This document shows positions 25,181-33,461 of a stretch of 64,000 bases of DNA, piece after piece. How positions within the stretch are numbered: position 1 is the stretch's first letter; each line of letters begins with the position of its first letter. Location: positions 283,813-347,812 of the forward strand of contig CAVWDE010000010.1 in NCBI GenBank assembly GCA_963753685.1. The letters are read 5' to 3'. The notes below the pieces were generated by a model. That model searched no databases and was not told where the DNA came from. It saw nothing but the letters and a program-made list of their open reading frames with translations. The translations under genes were made by a program, and so were the position numbers. The DNA comes from DATAOG01 sp963753685 (GTDB taxonomy: Bacteria > Pseudomonadota > Alphaproteobacteria > Geminicoccales > Geminicoccaceae).

Positions 25181-26311
25181 CTACAAGAACAGGGTCAACA
25201 CACCCGTATAGCCATACAGCCGGTCGCGATAGATCTCACCATTGGTGAAAAAGCCGGCGAGCGGCACCGGACCGAGCGCCGCCTCGATCATCTTCAGCTC
25301 GGCCGAATCCGGACCGAACATGTGGGCGCCACGTGCGACGCAGGTGTGATAGAGCGCGCCCCGGACGGGGCGGCCTTCGAACCGCGAGCGGAGGTCGCCC
25401 AGCATCCGGCGCAGATCGGCCTGGGCGGCGCTGCCGTCGCGCTTGACGAACATCAGCTGGTCGCCTCGCCTGAGCTCGGCGCCGAGTCCGATGATCCCCC
25501 GCCGCGCGTCGATCGCGAGCAACGGCCGGACCACATAGTCGGCGCGATCGGAGCCGGGCAGCGGGAGCGCGGCATGGATGTAGCCGCCGATGCGCTCGGG
25601 GTTGCGCGCCAGGACCTCGCCGACCTCGTCCTCCAGGACCGCGACCGCGGGCCGGCCGTCGATCGCCAGCACCCAGGGCCCCTGGCTGGCGCTCACCTCG
25701 TGGACCGGGCCGATCGGCGTGCAGCCCTGGGAGAGGCCGGTGATCAGGGGCACCTCGGCGGTCATCAGGACGCCCGAGATCCCGCCTTCGGTCGGGCGGC
25801 CGGCGATCTGCAGCATGGAGCCGCCGGCGGAGGTCAGACCGCCGACCAGAAACGCCCCGCTACCCGCACTCAGCCGGGCGACCGTCTCGGCCGCGCCGCC
25901 GTGGCGGGGATCGCCGTGCACCACGCCGAAGCGGTCGCCGCCATTCCGACCCCAGGCAGCGAGCCGCCGGTCGAGATCATCCGCATCGTCGCGCAGGCCG
26001 TCGAACATCCGGAAGCTGCGCTCGGGCAGGCTGGCAACCAGCGCCACGATCGCGCCGCCGTCCCCCCCGGCACCCATGTATTCCCGACCGCTGGTGCAGA
26101 CCCCGGCGCCGCCGGTGCCCACCCAGTCGCGCACGCCGGTCGCGTCGGCCAGGCGGGCGACGATCAGGTCCAAGGCCTCGGCCAGCGGATCGCTGGCATA
26201 GACGAAGCCGAGATTGGCGCCCGCCGGCAGATCGGCCAGGCCTTGGATGCAAGCCCGACAGGCGCGATGCCAGTCGGCGCCGCGCCCGTGGGCCGCGCGG
26301 AAAACCTCCAT
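25181..26311 (-). CDS. FIST-domain (FIST_N/FIST_C) signal-transduction protein
   Basis: A 376-residue protein beginning MEVFRAAHGRGADW (ATG at 26311; a TTG five codons upstream is an alternative). N-terminal FIST half: GANLGFVYASDPLAEALDLIVARL, GTGGAGVCTSGREY and LVGGLTSAG. C-terminal FIST_C half: RRGDQLMFVKRDGSAAQADL and the closing GFFTNGEIYR.RLYGYTGVLTLF. FIST domains are thought to sense small ligands, possibly amino acids, and often occur with GGDEF, EAL or histidine-kinase partners. Here it stands alone upstream of the REC-PAS-GGDEF-EAL gene, on the opposite strand, so a functional link is possible but unproven. Confidence 0.9.
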   Translation of the reverse strand: MEVFRAAHGRGADWHRACRACIQGLADLPAGANLGFVYASDPLAEALDLIVARLADATGVRDWVGTGGAGVCTSGREYMGAGGDGGAIVALVASLPERSFRMFDGLRDDADDLDRRLAAWGRNGGDRFGVVHGDPRHGGAAETVARLSAGSGAFLVGGLTSAGGSMLQIAGRPTEGGISGVLMTAEVPLITGLSQGCTPIGPVHEVSASQGPWVLAIDGRPAVAVLEDEVGEVLARNPERIGGYIHAALPLPGSDRADYVVRPLLAIDARRGIIGLGAELRRGDQLMFVKRDGSAAQADLRRMLGDLRSRFEGRPVRGALYHTCVARGAHMFGPDSAELKMIEAALGPVPLAGFFTNGEIYRDRLYGYTGVLTLFL

Positions 26312-27048
26312 GCGACTGCCCCCCAAACCGCCCCTTCACCTAGCCTAGCCGCTCGCGAAAGCCAATGATCGGGAGAAGCTTCAACTTGTGGGCGATATTT
26401 CTCTTGACGAACATTTCCGAAACGTTGAAGGTACGCCTAACGTTGGTTGGTGCAACGGGTGACTCCACGGCATGGCCAACGTTGACAGCTGAGATGGGAC
26501 CTCGGGGGGTCGTCCGTTCGGGCGGCCCCCCAGCGTTCTTCGAAAGACCCTGCCCGACGGCGCCCTGCGCCTCGGCACTCTGAGCCGTGTCCAGCGGCAG
26601 GGCCGGGTCTGGCCCAACCTCCGGGCGATACGATCGTAGAGCCACCGTCAGATCGCAAATCGCCGCCTGGCCGGCGCTCGCCGCAACCCGGCGTCGGCCA
26701 GAACTGCCAGCCGTCGGCACATCGTGGCCGGTCGATCGCCGTGGCGCAGGGGCCCGCCCGGACGCGCAGTCCCAAGGTCCGCCAACCGGTCCAGCGGGTG
26801 GTATCGGAAAGATCGCAGCCGCGCGCACAGGCACCGAGGGATCGTTCTCGTCCAAACCCGCGCCCGGGTGGGTGGGACACTCGCCGGACCCGCGAAGTGG
26901 CCTTGCCGAAGATAACTCCGGGTGTTAATTTACGGCTGGCTTTTCACCTTTTGCTTGATGAATAGCCGACGCTCAGCTAAGGAAGGCCCAGCGGTTGCGC
27001 TCCCTGCCCGCGTAGTCGCGTGCACCCATCGTCGAGTACCGATTTGCG
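26312..27048. other. Divergent intergenic region upstream of the FIST and GGDEF-EAL genes (737 bases)
   Basis: The region separates two divergent genes. A minus-strand frame at 26340-26855 exists but is rich in Pro, Gly and Arg and matches nothing I know, so I do not call it. The section 26380-26480 is less GC-rich and repeats AACGTT (AACATTTCCGAAACGTTGAAGG, CTAACGTTGG, CCAACGTTGAC), possible regulator sites. A strong hairpin sits at 26504-26531. The last 120 bases before 27049 are AT-richer and probably hold the regulator's promoter. Confidence 0.45.
26504..26531 (+). other. RNA hairpin with G-U pairs specific to the plus strand
   Basis: GGGGGGTCGTCCG and CGGGCGGCCCCCC form a 13-step stem around a two-base TT apex (the tip will open). 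Two steps are T opposite G, which pair as G-U only if the plus strand is transcribed; in the minus-strand RNA they would be A-C mismatches. This suggests a plus-strand transcript passing through, in the leader of the REC-PAS-GGDEF-EAL gene or ending here. No T-run follows, so it is not a typical terminator. Confidence 0.45.
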
Positions 27049-29202
27049 ATGCCCAATGTTGTCGTCATCGACGATCGGGTGACCAATCGGAACATACTGA
27101 CCCGGTTGGCTGCCTCGGTCGAGGAGGGGGTCCGGGTCAAAGCATTCGCCAGCCCGCAGGCGGCCCTCAATTCGGCCCTCGGCGCGCTCCCGGACCTGGT
27201 GATCACCGACTACAAGATGCCGGGCATGGATGGCGCGGACTTCATCCGGGCCTTCCGGGCCCTGCCGGGGGCAGCTGACGTCCCGGTCGTGGTGGTCACG
27301 GTCTACGAGGATCGGAGCTACTGCTACCAGGCGCTGGAGGCCGGCGCGACCGATTTCCTGCTGAGCCCGGTCGACCACGTCGAGTTCCGCGCCCGGGCGC
27401 GCAATCTGCTGACCTTGCGCAAGCAGCAGAAGCTCCTGGAACAGCGCGCCTTTGAGCTCCGGCGCGAACTGGTGTCGAGCAGCGAGCAGCACGAGGCGGC
27501 GTTGCGCGCCAGCGAGCTGCGCCTGCGCCGCCTGATCGACGCGGTCCCCGCGACCATCAGCGCGGTCGACCGCAGCGGCCGGCTGACCGTGATCAACAGC
27601 GCCCACCAGCAGGTCTATGGCATCGACCCCGCGAGCGCGATCGGCCGCACCCTGGAGCAGGTCTACGGCGAGGAGTACGCGACCCGGCAGCTCGTTCTCA
27701 ATGCCAAGGTGTTCGAGACCGGCGAGACCCTGCCGAGCTTCGAGCAGGAGGTGACCTGTCCGATCTCCGGCAAGGAACACGTCCTGCTGACCACCAAGTC
27801 GCCGCTGCTCGACGACGCCGGGCGGGTCGCCGATGTCGTCACGGTGTCCCTGGACATCACCGAGCAGAAGTGGACCGAGGCCCAGATGCGCCATCAAGCC
27901 GGCCACGACGCGCTCACCGGCCTGCCGAACCGGGCGCTGTTCCGCGACTACCTCGACCAGGCGCTGGCCCGGGCGCGCCGGAGCGGCGGGGTCGTGGCGC
28001 TGCTGCTGCTCGATCTGGACCGGTTCAAGGGCATCAACGACGCCTTCGGCCTGCCGTGCGGCGATCTGCTGCTCAAGGCGGTCGCCGAGCGCCTGCACGC
28101 CTGCCTGCGCGAGACCGACGCGATCGGCCGGCTGGGCGGCGACGAGTTCGTAATCCTCCAGACCGACGTGCGCGGCCCCGACGAGCCACGCCTGCTGGCG
28201 CGCCGCCTGATCGACAGTTTCGGGCAGCCGTTCATGATCAACGGCGAGGAACTCCACACCAGCGCCAGCATCGGGCTGACCCTGTTCCCGGCTGACGGTC
28301 AGGCGGCCGATCGGCTGCTCAAGAACGCCGAGCTGGCGATGTACCGGGCGAAGTCGAACGGGCGCAACGGCAGCTGCTTCTTCGCGCCGCAGATGAACCT
28401 GGTGGCGCGCCGCACCGGCCTGCTCGAGCGCGAGCTGCGCCAGGCGTTCGTGGCCGACCAGTTCACCGTCCACTACCAGCCGCAGCGCGATCTGCGCAGT
28501 GGTGCCATCGTCGGCATCGAGGCCCTGCTGCGTTGGCGACATCCGCGTCGCGGCATGGTCCGGCCGAGCGAGTTCGTGGGCCTCGCCGAGGACATCGGCC
28601 TGATCGGGCCGTTGACCGAGCGGGTCCTCGATCACGCCTGCCGTCAGCATCGCAGGTGGCAGAACGCGGGCCTGCCGCCGCTGCGTCTGTCGGTCAATCT
28701 GTCGCCGGTCCAGTTTCGCGAGGGCGGGGTCACCACGCTGATCGAGAATACGCTGGTCGACACCGGGCTCGACCCGAGCTGGCTCGAGATCGAGCTGACC
28801 GAAGGCGTCATGCTCGACAACAGCGACGTCGTGATGGCCAGCCTCCGCCGACTGCATCAGATCGGCGTCCGTTTCTCGCTCGACGACTTCGGCACCGGCT
28901 ATTCCTCGCTCGCCTACGTCAAGCGGCTGCCGATCCAGCGGCTCAAGATCGATCAGAGCTTCGTTCACAAGCTCGGCCACGACGGTCAGGACGAAGCGAT
29001 CGTGCGTGCCGTCATCGACCTCGGCCACAGCCTGAACCTCAAGGTCACCGCCGAGGGGGTCGAGACCGCGGACCAGCTGGCCCGCCTGCATCAGCTGGGC
29101 TGCGACGAGGCCCAGGGCGATCTGATCAGCCCGCCCTTGCCGGCCGAGAGCTTTCACGTCCTGTTCCAGGGCCGGGACCTGCCGGCCGTGGCTTCGGGCT
29201 GA
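27049..29202 (+). CDS. REC-PAS-GGDEF-EAL response regulator (c-di-GMP turnover) of the rpf/DSF locus
   Basis: A 717-residue soluble response regulator. The receiver domain (about 1-125) has the acidic pair Asp8-Asp9 and phospho-acceptor Asp54 in LVITDYKMPGMDG, but the usual Lys-Pro near its end reads Ser-Pro (DFLLSPVD). A PAS domain (about 165-285) follows. The GGDEF domain (about 290-450) has an intact GGDEF at 363-367. The EAL domain (about 470-710) has Glu491-Ala-Leu, NLSPVQF and DDFGTGYSSL, so both diguanylate cyclase and phosphodiesterase sites look complete. It lies just upstream of an RpfC-type kinase on the same strand. It is the probable phosphorelay output, replacing the HD-GYP protein RpfG. 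Net direction of c-di-GMP control cannot be read from sequence. Confidence 0.93.
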   Translation: MPNVVVIDDRVTNRNILTRLAASVEEGVRVKAFASPQAALNSALGALPDLVITDYKMPGMDGADFIRAFRALPGAADVPVVVVTVYEDRSYCYQALEAGATDFLLSPVDHVEFRARARNLLTLRKQQKLLEQRAFELRRELVSSSEQHEAALRASELRLRRLIDAVPATISAVDRSGRLTVINSAHQQVYGIDPASAIGRTLEQVYGEEYATRQLVLNAKVFETGETLPSFEQEVTCPISGKEHVLLTTKSPLLDDAGRVADVVTVSLDITEQKWTEAQMRHQAGHDALTGLPNRALFRDYLDQALARARRSGGVVALLLLDLDRFKGINDAFGLPCGDLLLKAVAERLHACLRETDAIGRLGGDEFVILQTDVRGPDEPRLLARRLIDSFGQPFMINGEELHTSASIGLTLFPADGQAADRLLKNAELAMYRAKSNGRNGSCFFAPQMNLVARRTGLLERELRQAFVADQFTVHYQPQRDLRSGAIVGIEALLRWRHPRRGMVRPSEFVGLAEDIGLIGPLTERVLDHACRQHRRWQNAGLPPLRLSVNLSPVQFREGGVTTLIENTLVDTGLDPSWLEIELTEGVMLDNSDVVMASLRRLHQIGVRFSLDDFGTGYSSLAYVKRLPIQRLKIDQSFVHKLGHDGQDEAIVRAVIDLGHSLNLKVTAEGVETADQLARLHQLGCDEAQGDLISPPLPAESFHVLFQGRDLPAVASG

Positions 29203-29501
29203 GCCCGGACCGGACATCGGGCGCCGGTCGTCCTGATGCGGGCCATGACCGTCCCTTCGCGACCAGGACCAGGACCGGTGGCCGCGGGTCGGCCGTCATG
29301 AGCGTCCAGCCGACCCGGCCGGACAACCCCGAGGCCCTCCGGGACCACCGCCGAGGTCTGCCCGCTGCGGACCGGCCACCGCGGTCTTCCCGCTCCGGAC
29401 CGACCACCAGGGTCGGCCCTGACAACCCGGGACGCCTGGCAGCTGAAGAAGCCCTTGAACCGGCCGCGCCGGGTGCGGCTTGCGCGCGCGGGCAACGCGC
29501 C

Positions 29502-32012
29502 ATGGCGGCCTGGCGGCGGCTCATCGCCCGCCTCAAGGACCGACCCGACAGCGAGCATGAGCAGATCCTGGTCCGGGTCGCCATCGCCGTGGCCTGCCTC
29601 CTCTATCTCTCGCTGGCGGCGCTCGGCCACGGCCGCGGAGCCCTCCTGGCAGAGCGTTGCCGACCGCTCGGGGTCGGCTACCTCGCAGGCGCCCTGCTCC
29701 TGCTCGGCCATCTGCTGTGGCAACCGCGGCCACTGCCGGCGCGGCGCTATACCGGCATGACCCTCGACATGCTGACCCTGACGGTGGCGTTGACCATCGG
29801 CGAGGCGACGGCGGCGGTGTTCTACCCGTTCTATCTCTGGATCACCTTCGGGATGGGGTTCCGCTACGGCCGCCGCTACCTGCTGGTCTCCGCCCTGATG
29901 AGCCTGGCCGGTTTCGCCCTGGTGATCGCGCTGACCGACTACTGGCGAAGCCAGCCCGCGCTCTCGGCCGGCCTCTGGTTCGGCCTTTTGCTTCTGCCCG
30001 CCTACGCCGCGTCCCTGCTGATCCGGCTGACCGATGCGCTGGGCCGGGCGGAGGCCGCCAACCAGGCCAAGAGCCGGTTCCTCGCGACCATGAGTCACGA
30101 GCTGCGCACGCCCTTGCACGCGATCATCGGCATGGCCGATCTGCTGCGCGGCACGCCGCTGCAGAGCGCGCAGCGCGACATGGTGCGAACCGTGCGCAGC
30201 GCCGGTCAGACCCTGCTCGAGATGATCGGCGACGTTCTCGACATCGCCCGGATCGAGTCCGAGCAAGCCGATCCGGCGGTCGATTTCGACCTCCACGCCC
30301 TGCTCGCGACCGTGCACGCGCTGCTCCACCATCAGGCACTCGACAAGGGGCTGACCCTGCACCTCGAGGTCGACCCGGCCGTGCCGCACCGGCTGCACGG
30401 CGGACGCCGCTCGCTGCAGCAGATCCTGGTCAACCTGACCGCCAACGCGGTCAAGTTCACCGACCAGGGCGGAGTCACGATCCGCTTGGTCGGCGAGGCG
30501 CCCGGGCCTGGCCTGGTGACGCTCAGGATCGAGGTTCAGGACACCGGCATCGGGATCCCGCCCGACGCCCAGGAGCGCATCTTCGAGCGCTTCACCCAGG
30601 CCGACGAGTCGACCACCCGACGCTACGGCGGTACCGGGCTCGGCCTCGCCATCGCCCGCCAGCTGGCCGAGCTGCTCGGCGGCTCACTGGTCGTGGAGAG
30701 CACCCCCGGGCTCGGCTCGTGCTTCCGGTTTCAGGGAACCTTCGCGCGCCGCCCGGACGGGCAGCGGACCCTGAACGGGCAGGTCGTTCTGGTCGGCGAG
30801 GGTGCGGCGGCGGCCGCTTGTCGGCGACGGCTCGGCGACTGGGGTGCCGAGGTGGTGCTCGCCAGCAGCCCGGAGGCGGTCCGGATCGCGCTCGACAAAG
30901 TCGGGCGGCAGCGGGCCCTCGTGCTGGTCGAGACGCCCGCGGGCGATCTGGATCGTCGGTGGCATGCCGAGGCGGGCGGGCGCTGGCCGGCCGAGCCGTT
31001 GAACGTGATCCTGCTCGGCGCCACACCGAGCGCGACCGGGAACTATCTGGCCCGCCTGCCCCAGGCGGCCGCCGATGATCACCTCTACGCCAGCCTGCAT
31101 GCGGCCCTGGCGGGCGCCGACGGGGCCGTGGCCGAGGGGGACGCGGCCGCCCCGACCCCGGCCTGGGCCAGCCGGCGGATCCTGGTCGCCGAGGACAACC
31201 GGATCAATCAGCTCGTGATCGAGAAGATGCTGCAGAACGCCAACCATCAGGTGACCCTGGTCGGCAACGGCGAGCAAGCCCTCGACGCCCTGGCGGAGCG
31301 CGAGTTCGATCTGGTGATCATGGACCTGAACATGCCGGTCATGGGCGGCCTGGACGCGGTCAGGCTGCATCGGTTCGCGACCGGCGGCCACGACCTGCCG
31401 CCGTTCGTGGCACTGACTGCCGATGCCACCAGCGACAGCCGGCGCCAGTGCGAAGCGGCCGGCATGGACGCCTACCTCACCAAGCCGGTCGAGCTGCAGG
31501 AGCTGTTGGCGCTGGTCGATCGCCTGACGCGGCCGGCCGCGCCCCGGCCGACGGCTGAGTGGGCGCCGGGCCGCGATCCCTCTGAGCCCGCCCGCGCGGA
31601 TGGCCTCCGGCGCGGCTCGACGGCCGGCGTGCCGGTGCTCGATCGGGCGCTGCTCGACCGTCTGCGCCAGCTGGACCAGGAGGAGGAGTTCCTGGCCCGG
31701 CTGATCGAGGACTTCATCGTCGACGCCGAGCAGCTGATCGCCGAGCTCGAGGCCGGCGCGGTGGCGGCCGACGCGATCACCTTCCGCGACCGGGCGCACG
31801 CGCTCCGCAGCAGCGCCGCGCACATCGGCGCGACCGCCTTGTTCGAGCTCTGCCTCGGCTGGCGCGGCATCGGGCCGGCGGAGCTCGCCGAGCGCGGCGC
31901 CAACTACGTCGCCCGGCTCCGGTCTGAGTTCGAGCGCCTGCGGCGGGCCCTGCTGGCCGAGCTCGACCCGCCGCAGGAGCAGACCCGCGCCGCCCTCAGC
32001 CGGCGGCGCTGA
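29502..32012 (+). CDS. rpfC: RpfC-type hybrid histidine kinase (DSF sensor): membrane-HisKA-HATPase-REC-Hpt
   Basis: An 836-residue hybrid kinase. I choose ATG 29502 because MAAWRRLIARLKDRPDSEHEQ parallels the known RpfC N-terminus (RRLSGRADSEHAQ) and puts the phospho-histidine at His199, as in Xanthomonas (His198). An upstream ATG at 29298 would add 68 Pro/Arg-rich residues. Residues about 22-172 hold five or six membrane helices. Then come HisKA (FLATMSHELRTPLH), HATPase (N-box NLTANAVKF, DTGIGIP, GTGLGLAIA), a receiver with Asp608 in MDLNMPVMGG and TKP, and a C-terminal Hpt domain with His766 (AHALRSSAAHIGA). RpfC senses the DSF fatty acid in the inner membrane. Its 3' end overlaps that of rpfF by 17 bases on opposite strands. 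Confidence 0.93.
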   Translation: MAAWRRLIARLKDRPDSEHEQILVRVAIAVACLLYLSLAALGHGRGALLAERCRPLGVGYLAGALLLLGHLLWQPRPLPARRYTGMTLDMLTLTVALTIGEATAAVFYPFYLWITFGMGFRYGRRYLLVSALMSLAGFALVIALTDYWRSQPALSAGLWFGLLLLPAYAASLLIRLTDALGRAEAANQAKSRFLATMSHELRTPLHAIIGMADLLRGTPLQSAQRDMVRTVRSAGQTLLEMIGDVLDIARIESEQADPAVDFDLHALLATVHALLHHQALDKGLTLHLEVDPAVPHRLHGGRRSLQQILVNLTANAVKFTDQGGVTIRLVGEAPGPGLVTLRIEVQDTGIGIPPDAQERIFERFTQADESTTRRYGGTGLGLAIARQLAELLGGSLVVESTPGLGSCFRFQGTFARRPDGQRTLNGQVVLVGEGAAAAACRRRLGDWGAEVVLASSPEAVRIALDKVGRQRALVLVETPAGDLDRRWHAEAGGRWPAEPLNVILLGATPSATGNYLARLPQAAADDHLYASLHAALAGADGAVAEGDAAAPTPAWASRRILVAEDNRINQLVIEKMLQNANHQVTLVGNGEQALDALAEREFDLVIMDLNMPVMGGLDAVRLHRFATGGHDLPPFVALTADATSDSRRQCEAAGMDAYLTKPVELQELLALVDRLTRPAAPRPTAEWAPGRDPSEPARADGLRRGSTAGVPVLDRALLDRLRQLDQEEEFLARLIEDFIVDAEQLIAELEAGAVAADAITFRDRAHALRSSAAHIGATALFELCLGWRGIGPAELAERGANYVARLRSEFERLRRALLAELDPPQEQTRAALSRRR

Positions 32013-33105
32013 GCAGAAGCGGGGGCTCGGGCGGCGGCCCGGACGGTGCCTCGGACGCTGCGTGGGCCCGCGCCCGGCGTCGCTGCTGCGCGACCGCGAG
32101 CCGCTCCATTCGCCGGAGATCGGCTTCTTCCAGCGCCAGCGCGGTCGCCACCCAGAGCTCGGTGACCTCGATCAGCTCGTCGTAGCGCACCGGCTGGCAG
32201 CGCCGACGGACCTGGCTGAGGGTATTCAGCACCCCCAGACGGCGCTCGTTGCGCGCCAGGTAGTCACGCACCGCGGCCTCGCCCTCACCCGGCCCGACCA
32301 CCAGGTCGACCAGCCCCATCCGTTCCAGCTCCTCGGCCTCATACAGGCGCCCGCTCAGGATCAGCTGCTGCGCCCGGCAGCCATCGAGGCGCCGGCAGAG
32401 CAGGCTGTAGGCACCCATGCCCGGGAACATGTTGAACAGGATCTCGGGCAGGCCGAACTTGCTGCCCTGCTCGGCGATGATGACGTCGTTGGTCAGCACC
32501 GCCTCGAAACCGCCGCCAAGGGCATCGCCTTGCACCAGGGCGATGGTCAGGAACGGCAGCTCGAGTTTGCAGAGGTTCTGGTAGACGACGTCGACGCAGG
32601 CATGGGCGTAGCGGCGCAGTTCGTCCTCGGCGCCGGCGCGGATCAACTCGATGAACAGGAGCAGATCGCCGCCGAGATTCCAGATCCCCGGCAGCGCCGA
32701 CGTCCAGACCAGGCTGCGCAGCGGCAGGCGTCCGCTGGCGGCGGGCCTTCCTCGACTGCCAGCGCCGATCGCGGTGAGCGGCCCCGAGTGGGCAGTCAGG
32801 CCGCGCTTCAGGCGGATTTGCAGGCGACGGATGGCGTCGAGCAGCCGCGGCGTGAAGCACGGCCGCTCGGCGAACCTGAAGGTGCACCAGAGACTGCCCT
32901 GCCCGGCATCGAAACGAACCTCCAGGCCGTCGGATTGGCCCTCGAGATCGCGCAGATCAAAGGCCGGAGGAGCGTCCGAAAGCCGGTCGCGGCCAGCGCC
33001 GCGGCGGCCGGGAAAGCTGTCGATCCGGGCGATCTTGCCCGGTCCACCCGGCAGGACCCCGAGCGGGGCCGAGTCGGGCAGCATCTGCCTTGTAAAAAGC
33101 GTCAT
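31996..33105 (-). CDS. rpfF: RpfF-type DSF synthase (crotonase-fold enoyl-CoA hydratase/thioesterase)
   Basis: A 369-residue crotonase-family enzyme. It is clearly RpfF-like rather than a beta-oxidation hydratase, with WNLGGDLLLFIELIRAG, LVQGDALGGGFEAVLTNDVIIAE and FGLPEILFNMFPGMGAYS. The two catalytic glutamates, Glu201 and Glu221, are 20 residues apart exactly as Glu141/Glu161 of Xanthomonas RpfF. RpfF dehydrates a 3-hydroxyacyl-ACP and hydrolyses the thioester, releasing a cis-2-unsaturated fatty acid signal. The N-terminus is about 60 residues longer than in Xanthomonas, and a tail after residue 345 is Pro/Ala-rich. It is convergent with rpfC, and an unusually AT-rich promoter region lies upstream. 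Confidence 0.94.
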   Translation of the reverse strand: MTLFTRQMLPDSAPLGVLPGGPGKIARIDSFPGRRGAGRDRLSDAPPAFDLRDLEGQSDGLEVRFDAGQGSLWCTFRFAERPCFTPRLLDAIRRLQIRLKRGLTAHSGPLTAIGAGSRGRPAASGRLPLRSLVWTSALPGIWNLGGDLLLFIELIRAGAEDELRRYAHACVDVVYQNLCKLELPFLTIALVQGDALGGGFEAVLTNDVIIAEQGSKFGLPEILFNMFPGMGAYSLLCRRLDGCRAQQLILSGRLYEAEELERMGLVDLVVGPGEGEAAVRDYLARNERRLGVLNTLSQVRRRCQPVRYDELIEVTELWVATALALEEADLRRMERLAVAQQRRRARAHAASEAPSGPPPEPPLLLSAAG

Positions 33106-33220
33106 GATGTCCTCTCAAGTCTGACCGGTTGTTTGGTTCTACCCCCCGGTCGAAGCACAGAGCCCCATTATCCCTGCGCCGCTACCGACGTAGCGAGACG
33201 ACCGAGAGTTCTCCCCGAAT

Positions 33221-33249
33221 TGCATAAAACATAATTAGTGCTTATTCAA
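33221..33249 (-). promoter_or_regulatory. Candidate rpfF promoter in an AT-rich patch
   Basis: On the minus strand TTGAAT (33249-33244) and TATGCA (33226-33221) are separated by exactly 17 bases, about 115 bases upstream of the rpfF start. They sit inside a patch from about 33218 to 33320 that is overwhelmingly A and T, in sharp contrast to the rest of this window. Such patches often bind xenogeneic silencers or bend DNA. The hexamers are imperfect, and other pairs in the patch are possible. Confidence 0.45.
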
Positions 33250-33423
33250 GTATCTATCTTATTTTATTTGAAATTTAAAAGTACAATTTAAGTCAAATCA
33301 AAATCAATTTTCCATCAATGCAAGCGTTTGGTCAGGTCGACTTGAAAAAACCGTGGGGATAATAGGCGTGCCAAAGCACCGCCGGCAGCGCGTGGTCCGC
33401 CGGGGCGCGGCAGCGGGCGTCGG

Positions 33424-33442
33424 CCGCCCGGCGAGCGGGCGG
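33424..33442 (-). terminator. Possible terminator hairpin after the OmpA-like gene
   Basis: CCGCCCG and CGGGCGG flank a five-base GCGAG loop, 20 bases downstream of the stop codon at 33462 on the minus strand. It is GC-rich but has no T-run, so it is only a weak candidate for separating the OmpA-like transcript from rpfF. Confidence 0.3.
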
Positions 33443-33461
33443 GCGCGACGACCCGTGGCGC

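Noticed and set aside
26340..26855. 171-codon minus-strand frame between the FIST and GGDEF-EAL genes
   Set aside because: Composition is Pro/Gly/Arg/Ser without domain features, it covers a structured intergenic region and lacks a good ribosome-binding site.
29298..29501. 68-codon N-terminal extension of rpfC
   Set aside because: The extension is Pro/Arg-rich and unlike RpfC, whereas the start at 29502 aligns with the known N-terminus and places the active histidine at the expected position.
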